Positions 24,142 through 29,368 of a stretch of 30,911 nt of DNA are shown piece after piece. The position numbers and the translations under genes are program-made. Below the pieces are notes generated by a model. The model did not search any database. It was not told the origin of the DNA and was given only the letters and a program-made list of their open reading frames with translations. The stretch's first letter is position 1. Each line of letters starts with the position of its first letter. Source of the stretch: a virus; the IMG/VR virus record IMGVR_UViG_3300006802_000332, positions 1 through 30,911 of that record. One strand, written 5' to 3'.

Positions 24142-24513
24142 ATGGACACCACGCTAGTTCTGCCGTGGCCGCCGTCGGTGAACTCTTACTACCGGTCGGT
24201 GAACCGAGGTCGTCTAGCTGGCCGCGTCCTGATCTCCGAGAAGGGCCGGGCCTACCGGGCTGCTGTAGAGGGCATCGTTCAGAAGCGAGGCATGACCCCG
24301 ATCCAGGGGCGACTTACGGTCTACATCGTGGCGAACCCGCCGGACCGTAGACGCCGAGACCTGGACAACATGCTGAAGGCGACCCTGGACAGCATCGTCC
24401 ACGGGGGCGCGATCCCTGACGACTCGCTGATCGACCATCTAACAATCGTGCGAGGACCCATCAAAGAGGGTGGATCTATTTCTGTTAACATCAAAAACGA
24501 CAAGGACTTATGA
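24142..24513 (+). CDS. rusA: RusA-type Holliday junction resolvase
   Basis: A 123-residue protein (E. coli RusA is 120). The N-terminal LPWPPSVNSYYR is the RusA family signature. Acidic catalytic residues are present: Asp73 and Asp75 in RRDLDNMLKATLDSI and Asp93/Asp94 in IPDDSLID, matching the Asp70/72/91 set of E. coli RusA. It cuts four-way DNA junctions formed during recombination or replication, and would complete the exonuclease/RecT/SSB set encoded around it. It opens the rightward operon and overlaps ssb by ATGA at 24510-24513. No Shine-Dalgarno is visible before its ATG. Confidence 0.93.
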   Translation: MDTTLVLPWPPSVNSYYRSVNRGRLAGRVLISEKGRAYRAAVEGIVQKRGMTPIQGRLTVYIVANPPDRRRRDLDNMLKATLDSIVHGGAIPDDSLIDHLTIVRGPIKEGGSISVNIKNDKDL

Positions 24514-24932
24514 TTAACGTCAACAGAGTGACGCTGCTTGGCTACGTCGGTGCGGACCCGGAGATTCGGGATCTGCCGAACGGCCAGATGTGCAACCTGC
24601 GGCTGGCAACGACGGATCGCTACAAGGACAAGCAGGGCGAGCAGCATGAGCAGACCGAGTGGCACACGGTGACCATCTGGATTCCGTCGATGATCCGGCT
24701 CTGCGAGGACTACGTCCGGAAGGGCAGCAAGGTCTACGTGGAGGGCAAGCTGACGCACCGCAAGTATCAGGACAAGAACGGGCAGGAGCGGACGGCTACG
24801 TCGGTGCAGATCCGGCCGTTCAACGGCTACCTGATCCTGCTGGATGGCCCAGGCAAGGGCACGTCAGCTCCGGAGCGTCGCCAGAAGGAACAGCGCGAAG
24901 TCAGCATCAACGACGATGACATCCCTTTCTGA
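24510..24932 (+). CDS. ssb: Single-stranded DNA-binding protein
   Basis: A 140-residue SSB starting INVNRVTLLGYVGADPEIR, with the OB-fold pattern LRLATTDRYKD, WHTVTIW and KGSKVYVEGKLTHRKYQDKN. It ends in the canonical acidic tip DDDIPF, the docking site for recombination and replication partners. It coats single strands made by the exonuclease. The start overlaps the rusA stop by four bases, and the next gene begins 17 bases before the ssb stop, so the three are one translational unit. The protein is short in the Gly/Pro linker compared with E. coli SSB (178), as usual for phage SSBs. Confidence 0.94.
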   Translation: MINVNRVTLLGYVGADPEIRDLPNGQMCNLRLATTDRYKDKQGEQHEQTEWHTVTIWIPSMIRLCEDYVRKGSKVYVEGKLTHRKYQDKNGQERTATSVQIRPFNGYLILLDGPGKGTSAPERRQKEQREVSINDDDIPF

Positions 24933-25308
24933 GAAGACCTGCACCAAGTGCGGGGAGACCAAGTCGGTCAGGCACTTCTGGAGGCGGGCGAAGGCCAGAG
25001 ATGGTCTTTCGTCTGCCTGCATCGTCTGCCGCCGGGCCGAAAGAAAGCGCCGGGACGGCAGGCCAGAGGTAAAAGCTACGCGGCGCGTCAACGATGCCGA
25101 GTGGCGAGAGCACAACCGCGAACGCACCCAAGCCTACGACCGTCTTCGGCACGCGATCAAGCTCGGCAAGATCAAGAAGCCAAGCGTTTGCCCGAGGTGC
25201 AAGGTCAGCAAGCACGTCGTAGCTGACTACATCCGAACCAAGCCGCCGATTGAGTTTGTGTGGCTTTGCAGACAGTGCATATCTGATCGCTTTTGGAGAC
25301 GAAGCTAA
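24916..25308 (+). CDS. Double zinc-ribbon protein, degenerate HNH-like
   Basis: A 130-residue basic protein starting inside the ssb 3' end; the ATG at 24916 is chosen because the first Cys pair follows directly, while the upstream extension is an ssb shadow. Two four-Cys zinc sites are visible: Cys9, 12, 35, 38 (CTKC … FWRRAKARDGLSSACIVC) and Cys92, 95, 118, 121 (CPRC … EFVWLCRQC). The layout resembles phage HNH-type proteins whose second site normally carries 'HHxDYxxPLxVxWLCRxCH'. Here the catalytic His pair is replaced (HVVADY) and the last His is Ile, so nuclease activity is doubtful. A DNA- or RNA-binding role is inferred. Confidence 0.72.
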   Translation: MTSLSEKTCTKCGETKSVRHFWRRAKARDGLSSACIVCRRAERKRRDGRPEVKATRRVNDAEWREHNRERTQAYDRLRHAIKLGKIKKPSVCPRCKVSKHVVADYIRTKPPIEFVWLCRQCISDRFWRRS

Positions 25309-25324
25309 ACTGCTAGTTTAGCTT
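25302..25324 (+). promoter_or_regulatory. Hairpin between Shine-Dalgarno and mazG start
   Basis: A perfect 9-bp stem (AAGCTAAAC at 25302-25310 with GTTTAGCTT at 25316-25324) closes a five-base loop. GGAG (25295-25298) lies upstream and the ATG at 25326 one base downstream. Folded, the stem would bring the ribosome site about four bases from the start codon; unfolded they are 27 bases apart. It could alternatively act as a weak terminator (only TTT follows). Confidence 0.65.
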
Positions 25325-25325
25325 T

Positions 25326-25646
25326 ATGACCCAAGAAGAAGATCTCGGCACCGTCTACCACCGCATTAGGCGCTGGGCACATGCCCGCGACATCGTCGAT
25401 CAGTCGACGACCGTCCAGCAACTGGCAAAGCTGGTCGAAGAGTGCGGTGAGCTTGCCTCTGCGCTCGTCCGGCACCGAACCGTCGATGCCAAGGACGCTA
25501 TCGGCGACATGGTGGTTGTCCTAACCATCATCGCCGAGCAGCTCGGCCATGCAGTAGAGGACTGCGTTGAAGCGGCTTATCAGGAGATCAAAGATCGCCA
25601 AGGTCGAATGGTCGATGGCGTTTGGATCAAGCAGGCTGATCTTTGA
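25326..25646 (+). CDS. MazG-like nucleotide pyrophosphohydrolase
   Basis: A 106-residue all-helical protein with the MazG metal-binding pattern: LAKLVEECGELASAL (Glu38, Glu39, Glu42) and KDAIGDMVVVLTIIAEQLG (Asp57, Asp61). This is a single MazG-like domain, as in phage and dUTPase-related enzymes that hydrolyse nucleoside triphosphates to monophosphates. In phages MazG-like proteins are thought to adjust nucleotide pools or alarmone levels during infection. The C-terminal DCVEAAYQEIKDRQGRMVDG is also family-typical. It starts behind the hairpin described at 25302 and shares one base with the next gene (TGATG). Confidence 0.85.
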   Translation: MTQEEDLGTVYHRIRRWAHARDIVDQSTTVQQLAKLVEECGELASALVRHRTVDAKDAIGDMVVVLTIIAEQLGHAVEDCVEAAYQEIKDRQGRMVDGVWIKQADL

Positions 25647-25834
25647 TGAATTGGAAAACCGCCCATGCGATCGGTGATACGTATTATCATGGGCGCAAGC
25701 CATGCGCTGTGTGTGGCGAGGTGATCCGCTACGTGTCAAGCCGAACCTGCGTGCCCTGCACGGTTCGCAAGGCTGCGGAGCACCGTAAGTCCGTGATCGA
25801 GCAGACCGAGGCCCTGCGACGGAGGGGGCTCTGA
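25646..25834 (+). CDS. Small zinc-binding protein
   Basis: A 62-residue protein with one four-Cys site: CAVC … VSSRTCVPCTVRKA. The pattern 'KPC-x-x-CG-x-x-x-RY-x-S-x-x-C-x-x-C' is common in short phage proteins related to the zinc part of HNH/endonuclease VII-type nucleases, but no nuclease residues are present. ATG 25646 overlaps the mazG stop by one base. The C-terminal part is a basic/acidic helix. Probably a nucleic-acid-binding accessory protein; function is not known to me. Confidence 0.68.
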   Translation: MNWKTAHAIGDTYYHGRKPCAVCGEVIRYVSSRTCVPCTVRKAAEHRKSVIEQTEALRRRGL

Positions 25835-25835
25835 C

Positions 25836-26069
25836 ATGGCTTCCAAGAGAATCAACGTCCAGCGCCTCTTCATCGGGCTCATCGAACACCGGGACAAGCT
25901 GCTTCGGGCGATCGGCCGGGAAGAGAGCGTTCAGGACAAGCAGGAACTCCGTGACCGCTTGGTTGAGGCGATCGCTGACTCCACCGAGGTGATGATCGGC
26001 GAGGTCTTGGAGCGATACCTCCGAGAAGAGTTCGGTCTTGCGCCGGATCATGGTGATGAAGGAGAGTAA
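25836..26069 (+). CDS. Small charged helical protein of unknown function
   Basis: A 77-residue protein starting MASKRINVQRLFIGLIEHRD, nearly all predicted helix and rich in Glu/Arg, with an acidic tail (DHGDEGE). It lies one base after the preceding stop, in the same direction and with a similar codon use, so it is likely real. No Cys cluster, membrane segment or known motif is seen. I do not recognise the family. Confidence 0.6.
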   Translation: MASKRINVQRLFIGLIEHRDKLLRAIGREESVQDKQELRDRLVEAIADSTEVMIGEVLERYLREEFGLAPDHGDEGE

Positions 26070-26074
26070 TATTA

Positions 26075-26836
26075 ATGGTCACAGTTGTCAGCTACGGGGG
26101 TGGACTGAACAGCACGGCGCTGCTGATTCGGTTGGTTCAGCTTGGGGAGCGCCCAGACGCAATTCTGTTTGCTGATACCGGCGGTGAACGCCCACACACC
26201 TACGCATTCATCGACATGTTCAGTCGGTGGCTGCAAGAGGCTTGCTTCCCGGAAATCACAAAGGTCAGCGCCTCTTTCAAGAACTACAGCACGCTAGAAG
26301 AGAACTGCATTAAGAATAAAACCTTGCCAAGCATTGCTTTTGGCTTTAAAACATGTAGCCATAAGTGGAAAAAGGAGCCTCAGGAGAAGTGGGCAAACTC
26401 TTGGGAACCGGCTGTTGAATGCTGGAAGTCTGGCGGCAAAGTGCTGAAATACATTGGATACGATGCTGATGAATGGCACCGAGCTAAGATCCCAGAGGAC
26501 AACAAATACGTTTATCGGTATCCGCTTGTTGAATGGGAGTGGGGCAGGGATGAGTGCTACGAAGCCGTGATGGCTGCTGGGTTTACAGACCCAGGCAAGT
26601 CATCATGCTTTTTTTGTCCATCGTCTAAGCGGCACGAAATCAGATCGTTGAAGAAGCATTACCCAGAGCTTTTTGAGCGTGCTTTGCAGATGGAAGAGAA
26701 CGCAAAAGAAAACCTGGGCGCGGTGCAAGGTCTCGGCCGCAACTGGTCTTGGGGAGAGTTCAACGTGGCCGATGAGGCGCAGATGAAGCTCTTCGATGAG
26801 GTGCCAGAGGTCCCGTGCGGGTGCTACGACGGATGA
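26075..26836 (+). CDS. PAPS-reductase-like PP-loop protein
   Basis: A 253-residue protein with an N-terminal PP-loop, VVSYGGGLNSTALL (residues 4-17), and LFADTGGERPHTYAFI, the pattern of the phosphoadenosine-phosphosulfate-reductase/DndC-like ATP pyrophosphatase family. Conserved-looking cysteines are Cys94 (KTCSHKWK), Cys178 and Cys181 (SSCFFCPSS), with Cys248 and Cys250 at the end (PCGCYDG), possibly ligands of a metal or Fe-S site. Such phage proteins may act in sulfur activation, nucleic-acid thiolation or defence; the substrate cannot be told. Start ATG 26075 has GGAGAG eight bases upstream. The gene is clearly AT-richer than its neighbours around 26260-26700, suggesting separate acquisition. 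Confidence 0.82.
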   Translation: MVTVVSYGGGLNSTALLIRLVQLGERPDAILFADTGGERPHTYAFIDMFSRWLQEACFPEITKVSASFKNYSTLEENCIKNKTLPSIAFGFKTCSHKWKKEPQEKWANSWEPAVECWKSGGKVLKYIGYDADEWHRAKIPEDNKYVYRYPLVEWEWGRDECYEAVMAAGFTDPGKSSCFFCPSSKRHEIRSLKKHYPELFERALQMEENAKENLGAVQGLGRNWSWGEFNVADEAQMKLFDEVPEVPCGCYDG

Positions 26837-26840
26837 CTCC

Positions 26841-27338
26841 GTGAAGTGGTTAGAGAACGATGCGTTAGCAAAAAAGCTGATCGCCGAAGGGCATCGCTGG
26901 GAACGCATCGTCGCAGAGCGCCTACAACTGCTTGGGCTGGACGTAGAGATCCAGAGGCAGCAAGTGAGGCAGGATGTCTCCGAGGCCCTCAGAGGCGACT
27001 ACACGGGCTCCTGTGACCTCCTGGTCAACGGCTGGCGAACGCAGGTCAAGTCCCGCAACTTGGGCAAGTGGTATGACCCAGTTTATCTGTGCTCGGCCCG
27101 GTCCTGGAAGAACGAAGGAGACACGACCGACCTCTGGATCTGTGTCTTGCAGCGGACCGGCGAGATGCGATGCGTCTCCGGCGAGCGTGCCCGGGAGCAC
27201 AGTATGGAGATGCAGATCCGCGATCGGGTCCGCAAGATCAGCCGCCTGACCGTCCGAGCGGTGCCTCTGAAGCACTGGTCGAAGCTCGGTAAAGTGGCTC
27301 TGTATCTAAGGTTCGGACCGAAAGAGCCACCGCGCTAA
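26841..27338 (+). CDS. PD-(D/E)XK-like nuclease
   Basis: A 165-residue protein; I choose GTG 26841 (VKWLENDALAKKLIAEG), four bases after the PP-loop gene, because codons upstream of it overlap that gene. Nuclease-fold residues visible: Glu21 in HRWERIVAERL, Asp59 in GSCDLLVNGW and Gln68-x-Lys70 in RTQVKSRNL, matching the E…D…(E/Q)xK layout of Holliday-resolvase/restriction-type folds. It may process branched or foreign DNA, or act with the PP-loop protein next to it. No DNA-specificity domain is visible. A perfect inverted repeat (27294-27330) lies at its 3' end. The fold call is from motif spacing only. Confidence 0.68.
   Translation: MKWLENDALAKKLIAEGHRWERIVAERLQLLGLDVEIQRQQVRQDVSEALRGDYTGSCDLLVNGWRTQVKSRNLGKWYDPVYLCSARSWKNEGDTTDLWICVLQRTGEMRCVSGERAREHSMEMQIRDRVRKISRLTVRAVPLKHWSKLGKVALYLRFGPKEPPR
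27294..27330. repeat. Inverted repeat at the end of the nuclease gene
   Basis: GTGGCTCT (27294-27301) and AGAGCCAC (27323-27330) are perfect complements, and the intervening 21 bases contain a smaller nested repeat (TTCG GAC CGAA). On the + strand it is followed by AAAAAA rather than a T-tract, so it is not a standard rightward terminator; it may stabilise the mRNA 3' end. Confidence 0.5.
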
Positions 27339-27459
27339 AAAAGTTTCAGATTTCTTCCCGCTACCCGTCCATCGACGTGTAAGATTCGGGAACCTAGGGG
27401 GGACCACAGGGGGGTGAGGAGGCCCGGCAAAAACGGAGCAGCCAGCGAAGCGAGGCTGC

Positions 27460-27473
27460 TTCTATTAATAGAA
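27460..27473. repeat. Perfect 14-base palindrome
   Basis: TTCTATTAATAGAA is its own reverse complement. It is AT-rich within a GC-rich setting and directly follows a 7-bp hairpin, so it is a candidate protein-binding or strand-opening site. Confidence 0.6.
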
Positions 27474-27491
27474 GAAGGTTGGTCCTAGCAA

Positions 27492-27578
27492 CCTACCTAC
27501 CCAAACCCACACTTATGATTAGTACTGGGCTCATCATCGACCTCCAACGGTTGGTTGGTTGGTTGACAGGTAGGTAGG
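27492..27578. repeat. 10-bp inverted repeat flanking a GGTT tract
   Basis: CCTACCTACC (27492-27501) pairs perfectly with GGTAGGTAGG (27569-27578), enclosing 67 bases that include (GGTT)4. The right arm and GGTT tract together give eight successive GG doublets, able in principle to form two-tetrad G-quadruplexes on the + strand. Confidence 0.55.
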
Positions 27579-27672
27579 CAGGGGGGGAGAGAGGAAAGTT
27601 CGGAGAAGGCTTGAAAGCCGGAGGCAGGTCGCTAAGAAGGGACCTGTGCAGGGGCGAGCCCAACGCCCTGAT

Positions 27673-27716
27673 GGCCCGGCGGCGCTTTATCTCCATCTGG
27701 TTCCCGCCGCTGGGCC
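27673..27716 (+). ncRNA. Strong hairpin in leader of the next gene
   Basis: GGCCCGGCGGCG (27673-27684) pairs with CGCCGCTGGGCC (27705-27716): 12 bp with one G-U wobble and a 20-base loop. It ends 25 bases before AGGAGG (27741-27746) of the following gene. No T-tract follows, so it is not an intrinsic terminator; a regulatory 5' leader structure or a DNA cruciform are alternatives. Confidence 0.45.
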
Positions 27717-27751
27717 GCACACCTTTCCTGGGCCTTGGGCAGGAGGATGCG

Positions 27752-28318
27752 ATGGAGAACGATTCAGGCAGCAAGGCTGCCATCGCAGAGATACTGCGAA
27801 AATGCGGGCTGGCGGCCGGTCGACCGGATGACCGCGAATACGCCGCCGAGCTGATCCTGAAGACCGGGCACGTCCTGACTCAGGAGGAAGCCGACAAGCT
27901 CCTGGCTCAGGCCAACCGCGTGGCGACGAAGAGCCCGACCGGGCTTCTCTGGCGCTGGATCACCCTCGGTGAGTGGCGCAACATCCTGCTGGACATCAAA
28001 GCAGCAGAGGAGCACCTGTCCAGACTGGGCCTAGAGAGGCCGAAACAGGTGGTCAAGCAGGAGAGGAAGGTGACTTCAGCTCCGAGCCACTACTCCAACA
28101 CCTGGGTGCCTCCAGAGGAGACCAAGGAAGACCGCGACATCTACGCGATCACCTGCGCTGCTGTCTACGACCGCAAGACCGCAGAGTTCCTGGCAAGCGT
28201 ATACGGTAAAACCGTATCAGAGATCAGGAAGATCGTAGACACACACGGCCGCAAGGTCCACGGCGACCTCTTGGTTGACCGGTGGATTGGCAAGAAGAAG
28301 AGGAGGGTGAGCAAGTAA
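27752..28318 (+). CDS. Unknown protein, possible HTH-containing replication or regulatory factor
   Basis: A 188-residue protein. ATG 27752 is selected by a consensus AGGAGG five bases upstream; the frame stays open back to 27611, but that part covers the strong hairpin and looks non-coding. N-terminal half: KAAIAEILRKCGLAAGRPDD and LTQEEADKLLAQANRVAT, helical; middle: linker with QVVKQERKVTSAPSH; C-terminal half: DIYAITCAAVYDRKTAEFLA then VYGKTVSEIRKIVDTHGRKV, which resembles a helix-turn-helix segment, and a very basic end KKKRRVSK. The basic tail and HTH-like part suggest DNA binding. I do not recognise the family. Confidence 0.66.
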   Translation: MENDSGSKAAIAEILRKCGLAAGRPDDREYAAELILKTGHVLTQEEADKLLAQANRVATKSPTGLLWRWITLGEWRNILLDIKAAEEHLSRLGLERPKQVVKQERKVTSAPSHYSNTWVPPEETKEDRDIYAITCAAVYDRKTAEFLASVYGKTVSEIRKIVDTHGRKVHGDLLVDRWIGKKKRRVSK

Positions 28319-28506
28319 TGGGAGACGCACGCACCTACTACGAAGCCTGGGAAGACGCTGAGGTGGTGATCCAGGAGATGAAGGAGAAGATCCGCATCAT
28401 GCGGAACGCTCTGGAAGAGCTTTCTAGCTACGACGAAACACCGGACAGGTTGCCGATGATCGAAGACGCCAAGGAAGCCTTGGACAAGGTGGATGATCTC
28501 GGCTGA
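28318..28506 (+). CDS. Small acidic coiled-coil-like protein
   Basis: A 62-residue protein, MGDARTYYEAWEDAEVVIQE then a heptad-like helix (KEKIRIMRNALEELSSYDE) and an acidic C-terminus (IEDAKEALDKVDDLG). The ATG at 28318 shares a base with the preceding stop (TAATG) and has GGAGGGTGA upstream. Function unknown; the composition suggests a dimeric helical accessory protein. Confidence 0.6.
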   Translation: MGDARTYYEAWEDAEVVIQEMKEKIRIMRNALEELSSYDETPDRLPMIEDAKEALDKVDDLG

Positions 28507-28545
28507 TTCAGACCAACAAGCAAGTTAACAGAGGGGTAAATACAA

Positions 28546-28863
28546 ATGAGCAAAGTTTTCGATCCGCTCCCGGTTCAGGAATGCAAGCGCAGTTCTGATT
28601 ACATAAGGCAAAGGCTGGATGCAGGAAGCAAGCGCAAGTGGAATCAAGAGGCTTATAGGGCTTATGCGTGCGCGGCCTTGTCTGGCATTTTCAATCTGCC
28701 AGAGTTCAAGGACATGCTGACGGAAATGGCTCACCCAGAATGCGATTTAGATATGTTCGCAACAACGGAAAAGCTGGTCATTGACCTTGTTAGCGAAATA
28801 GCCATCAGGATGGAGATGGAAGAAAGGTGTGAGGTGGCTTGGCAGGAAGATAATGGTCACTAA
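28546..28863 (+). CDS. Unknown small protein, AT-richer than neighbours
   Basis: A 105-residue protein starting MSKVFDPLPVQECKRSSDYI, with AGAGGGG about ten bases upstream. It is mainly helical (YACAALSGIFNLPEFKDMLT; KLVIDLVSEIAIRMEMEERC) and has four scattered Cys residues but no zinc-type spacing. Its codon use is AT-richer than flanking genes and it is separated from the previous gene by 39 bases, so it may be a separately acquired gene. The end overlaps the next gene by 11 bases. I do not recognise it. Confidence 0.6.
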   Translation: MSKVFDPLPVQECKRSSDYIRQRLDAGSKRKWNQEAYRAYACAALSGIFNLPEFKDMLTEMAHPECDLDMFATTEKLVIDLVSEIAIRMEMEERCEVAWQEDNGH

Positions 28864-29368
28864 GCGCAAAAACGGGCTCACCGACCCGCAGTTGAAGTGC
28901 CTGCTTGCCATGCACCAGTTCGGGCCGATGCACTACATCGGCTCATCGGTCGCGCACTACAGAGCCGGAGACGGCAGCAAGCACGCGATCCGCACGATCC
29001 TCAACCTGCACCGCGATGGCATGGTGTTCATCGTCACCACGAAGAAGTCTAGGGTGGCGACGATCACAACCTACGGCAGAGAACGTCTGGACACGCCGAT
29101 CAAAGACCTCGGCAAGCCGACACGCGGAGTCAAGCCGGACAGCGCCACACGAAAGCTGACTTCTGAGGAGTCGGATGCGCTCCGCGCTATCGCGGATCAC
29201 AACAAGGTCTACTACGATGACGCGACCCGGTCCTACGACGGACTGGACTGGCGACTCATCCGACGCATGGCGAGCTACGTCTGGATCGCCGTGACGCCGA
29301 AGCATTACGCAGAGATTCTGCCCGCTGGGTTGCGGGCTCTACAGTCTGGAGAGGTTTCAATTCTGTGA
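28853..29368 (+). CDS. Probable winged-helix protein of unknown function
   Basis: A 171-residue protein. ATG 28853 (MVTKRKNGLTDPQLKCLLAM) is chosen because GGAAGA lies just upstream and the extra upstream codons overlap the previous gene. Residues ~7-75 look like a winged helix: LTDPQLKCLLAMHQFGPMHY, SKHAIRTILNLHRDGMVFIV, then a wing ending ITTYGRERL. The second half (SATRKLTSEESDALRAIADH … RRMASYVWIAV) may be a second helical unit. It could be a transcription regulator; this is inference from predicted secondary structure. The stop overlaps the next start by one base (TGATG). Confidence 0.6.
   Translation: MVTKRKNGLTDPQLKCLLAMHQFGPMHYIGSSVAHYRAGDGSKHAIRTILNLHRDGMVFIVTTKKSRVATITTYGRERLDTPIKDLGKPTRGVKPDSATRKLTSEESDALRAIADHNKVYYDDATRSYDGLDWRLIRRMASYVWIAVTPKHYAEILPAGLRALQSGEVSIL

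Larger units (their letters stand above)
27339..27751. other. 413-base non-coding, structured region
   Basis: No convincing gene lies here. Contents in order: A6 tract; two G6 runs (27397-27402, 27409-27414); an imperfect hairpin AGCAGCC/GGCTGCT (27437-27460); a 14-base palindrome TTCTATTAATAGAA (27460-27473); CCTACCTACC (27492-27501) complementary to GGTAGGTAGG (27569-27578); four GGTT repeats (27549-27564); TTGACA at 27563 without a -10; a G7 run; several short hairpins; a 12-bp-stem hairpin (27673-27716); and AGGAGG for the next gene. Candidate roles: replication origin, operon leader or packaging signal. None is proven by the sequence. Confidence 0.6.

Noticed and set aside
27294-27345. 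Rightward intrinsic terminator after the nuclease gene
   Set aside because: The stem is good but is followed by A residues, not T, on the + strand.
27563-27590. TTGACA as a sigma70 promoter
   Set aside because: The -35 hexamer is perfect, but 17 bases downstream the sequence is G-rich with no -10-like hexamer, and TTGACA here arises from the end of the GGTT tract.
27611-27751. N-terminal extension of the 27752 gene
   Set aside because: The upstream codons cover a 12-bp hairpin, lack a ribosome site and read as low-quality sequence, while AGGAGG is ideally placed for ATG 27752.
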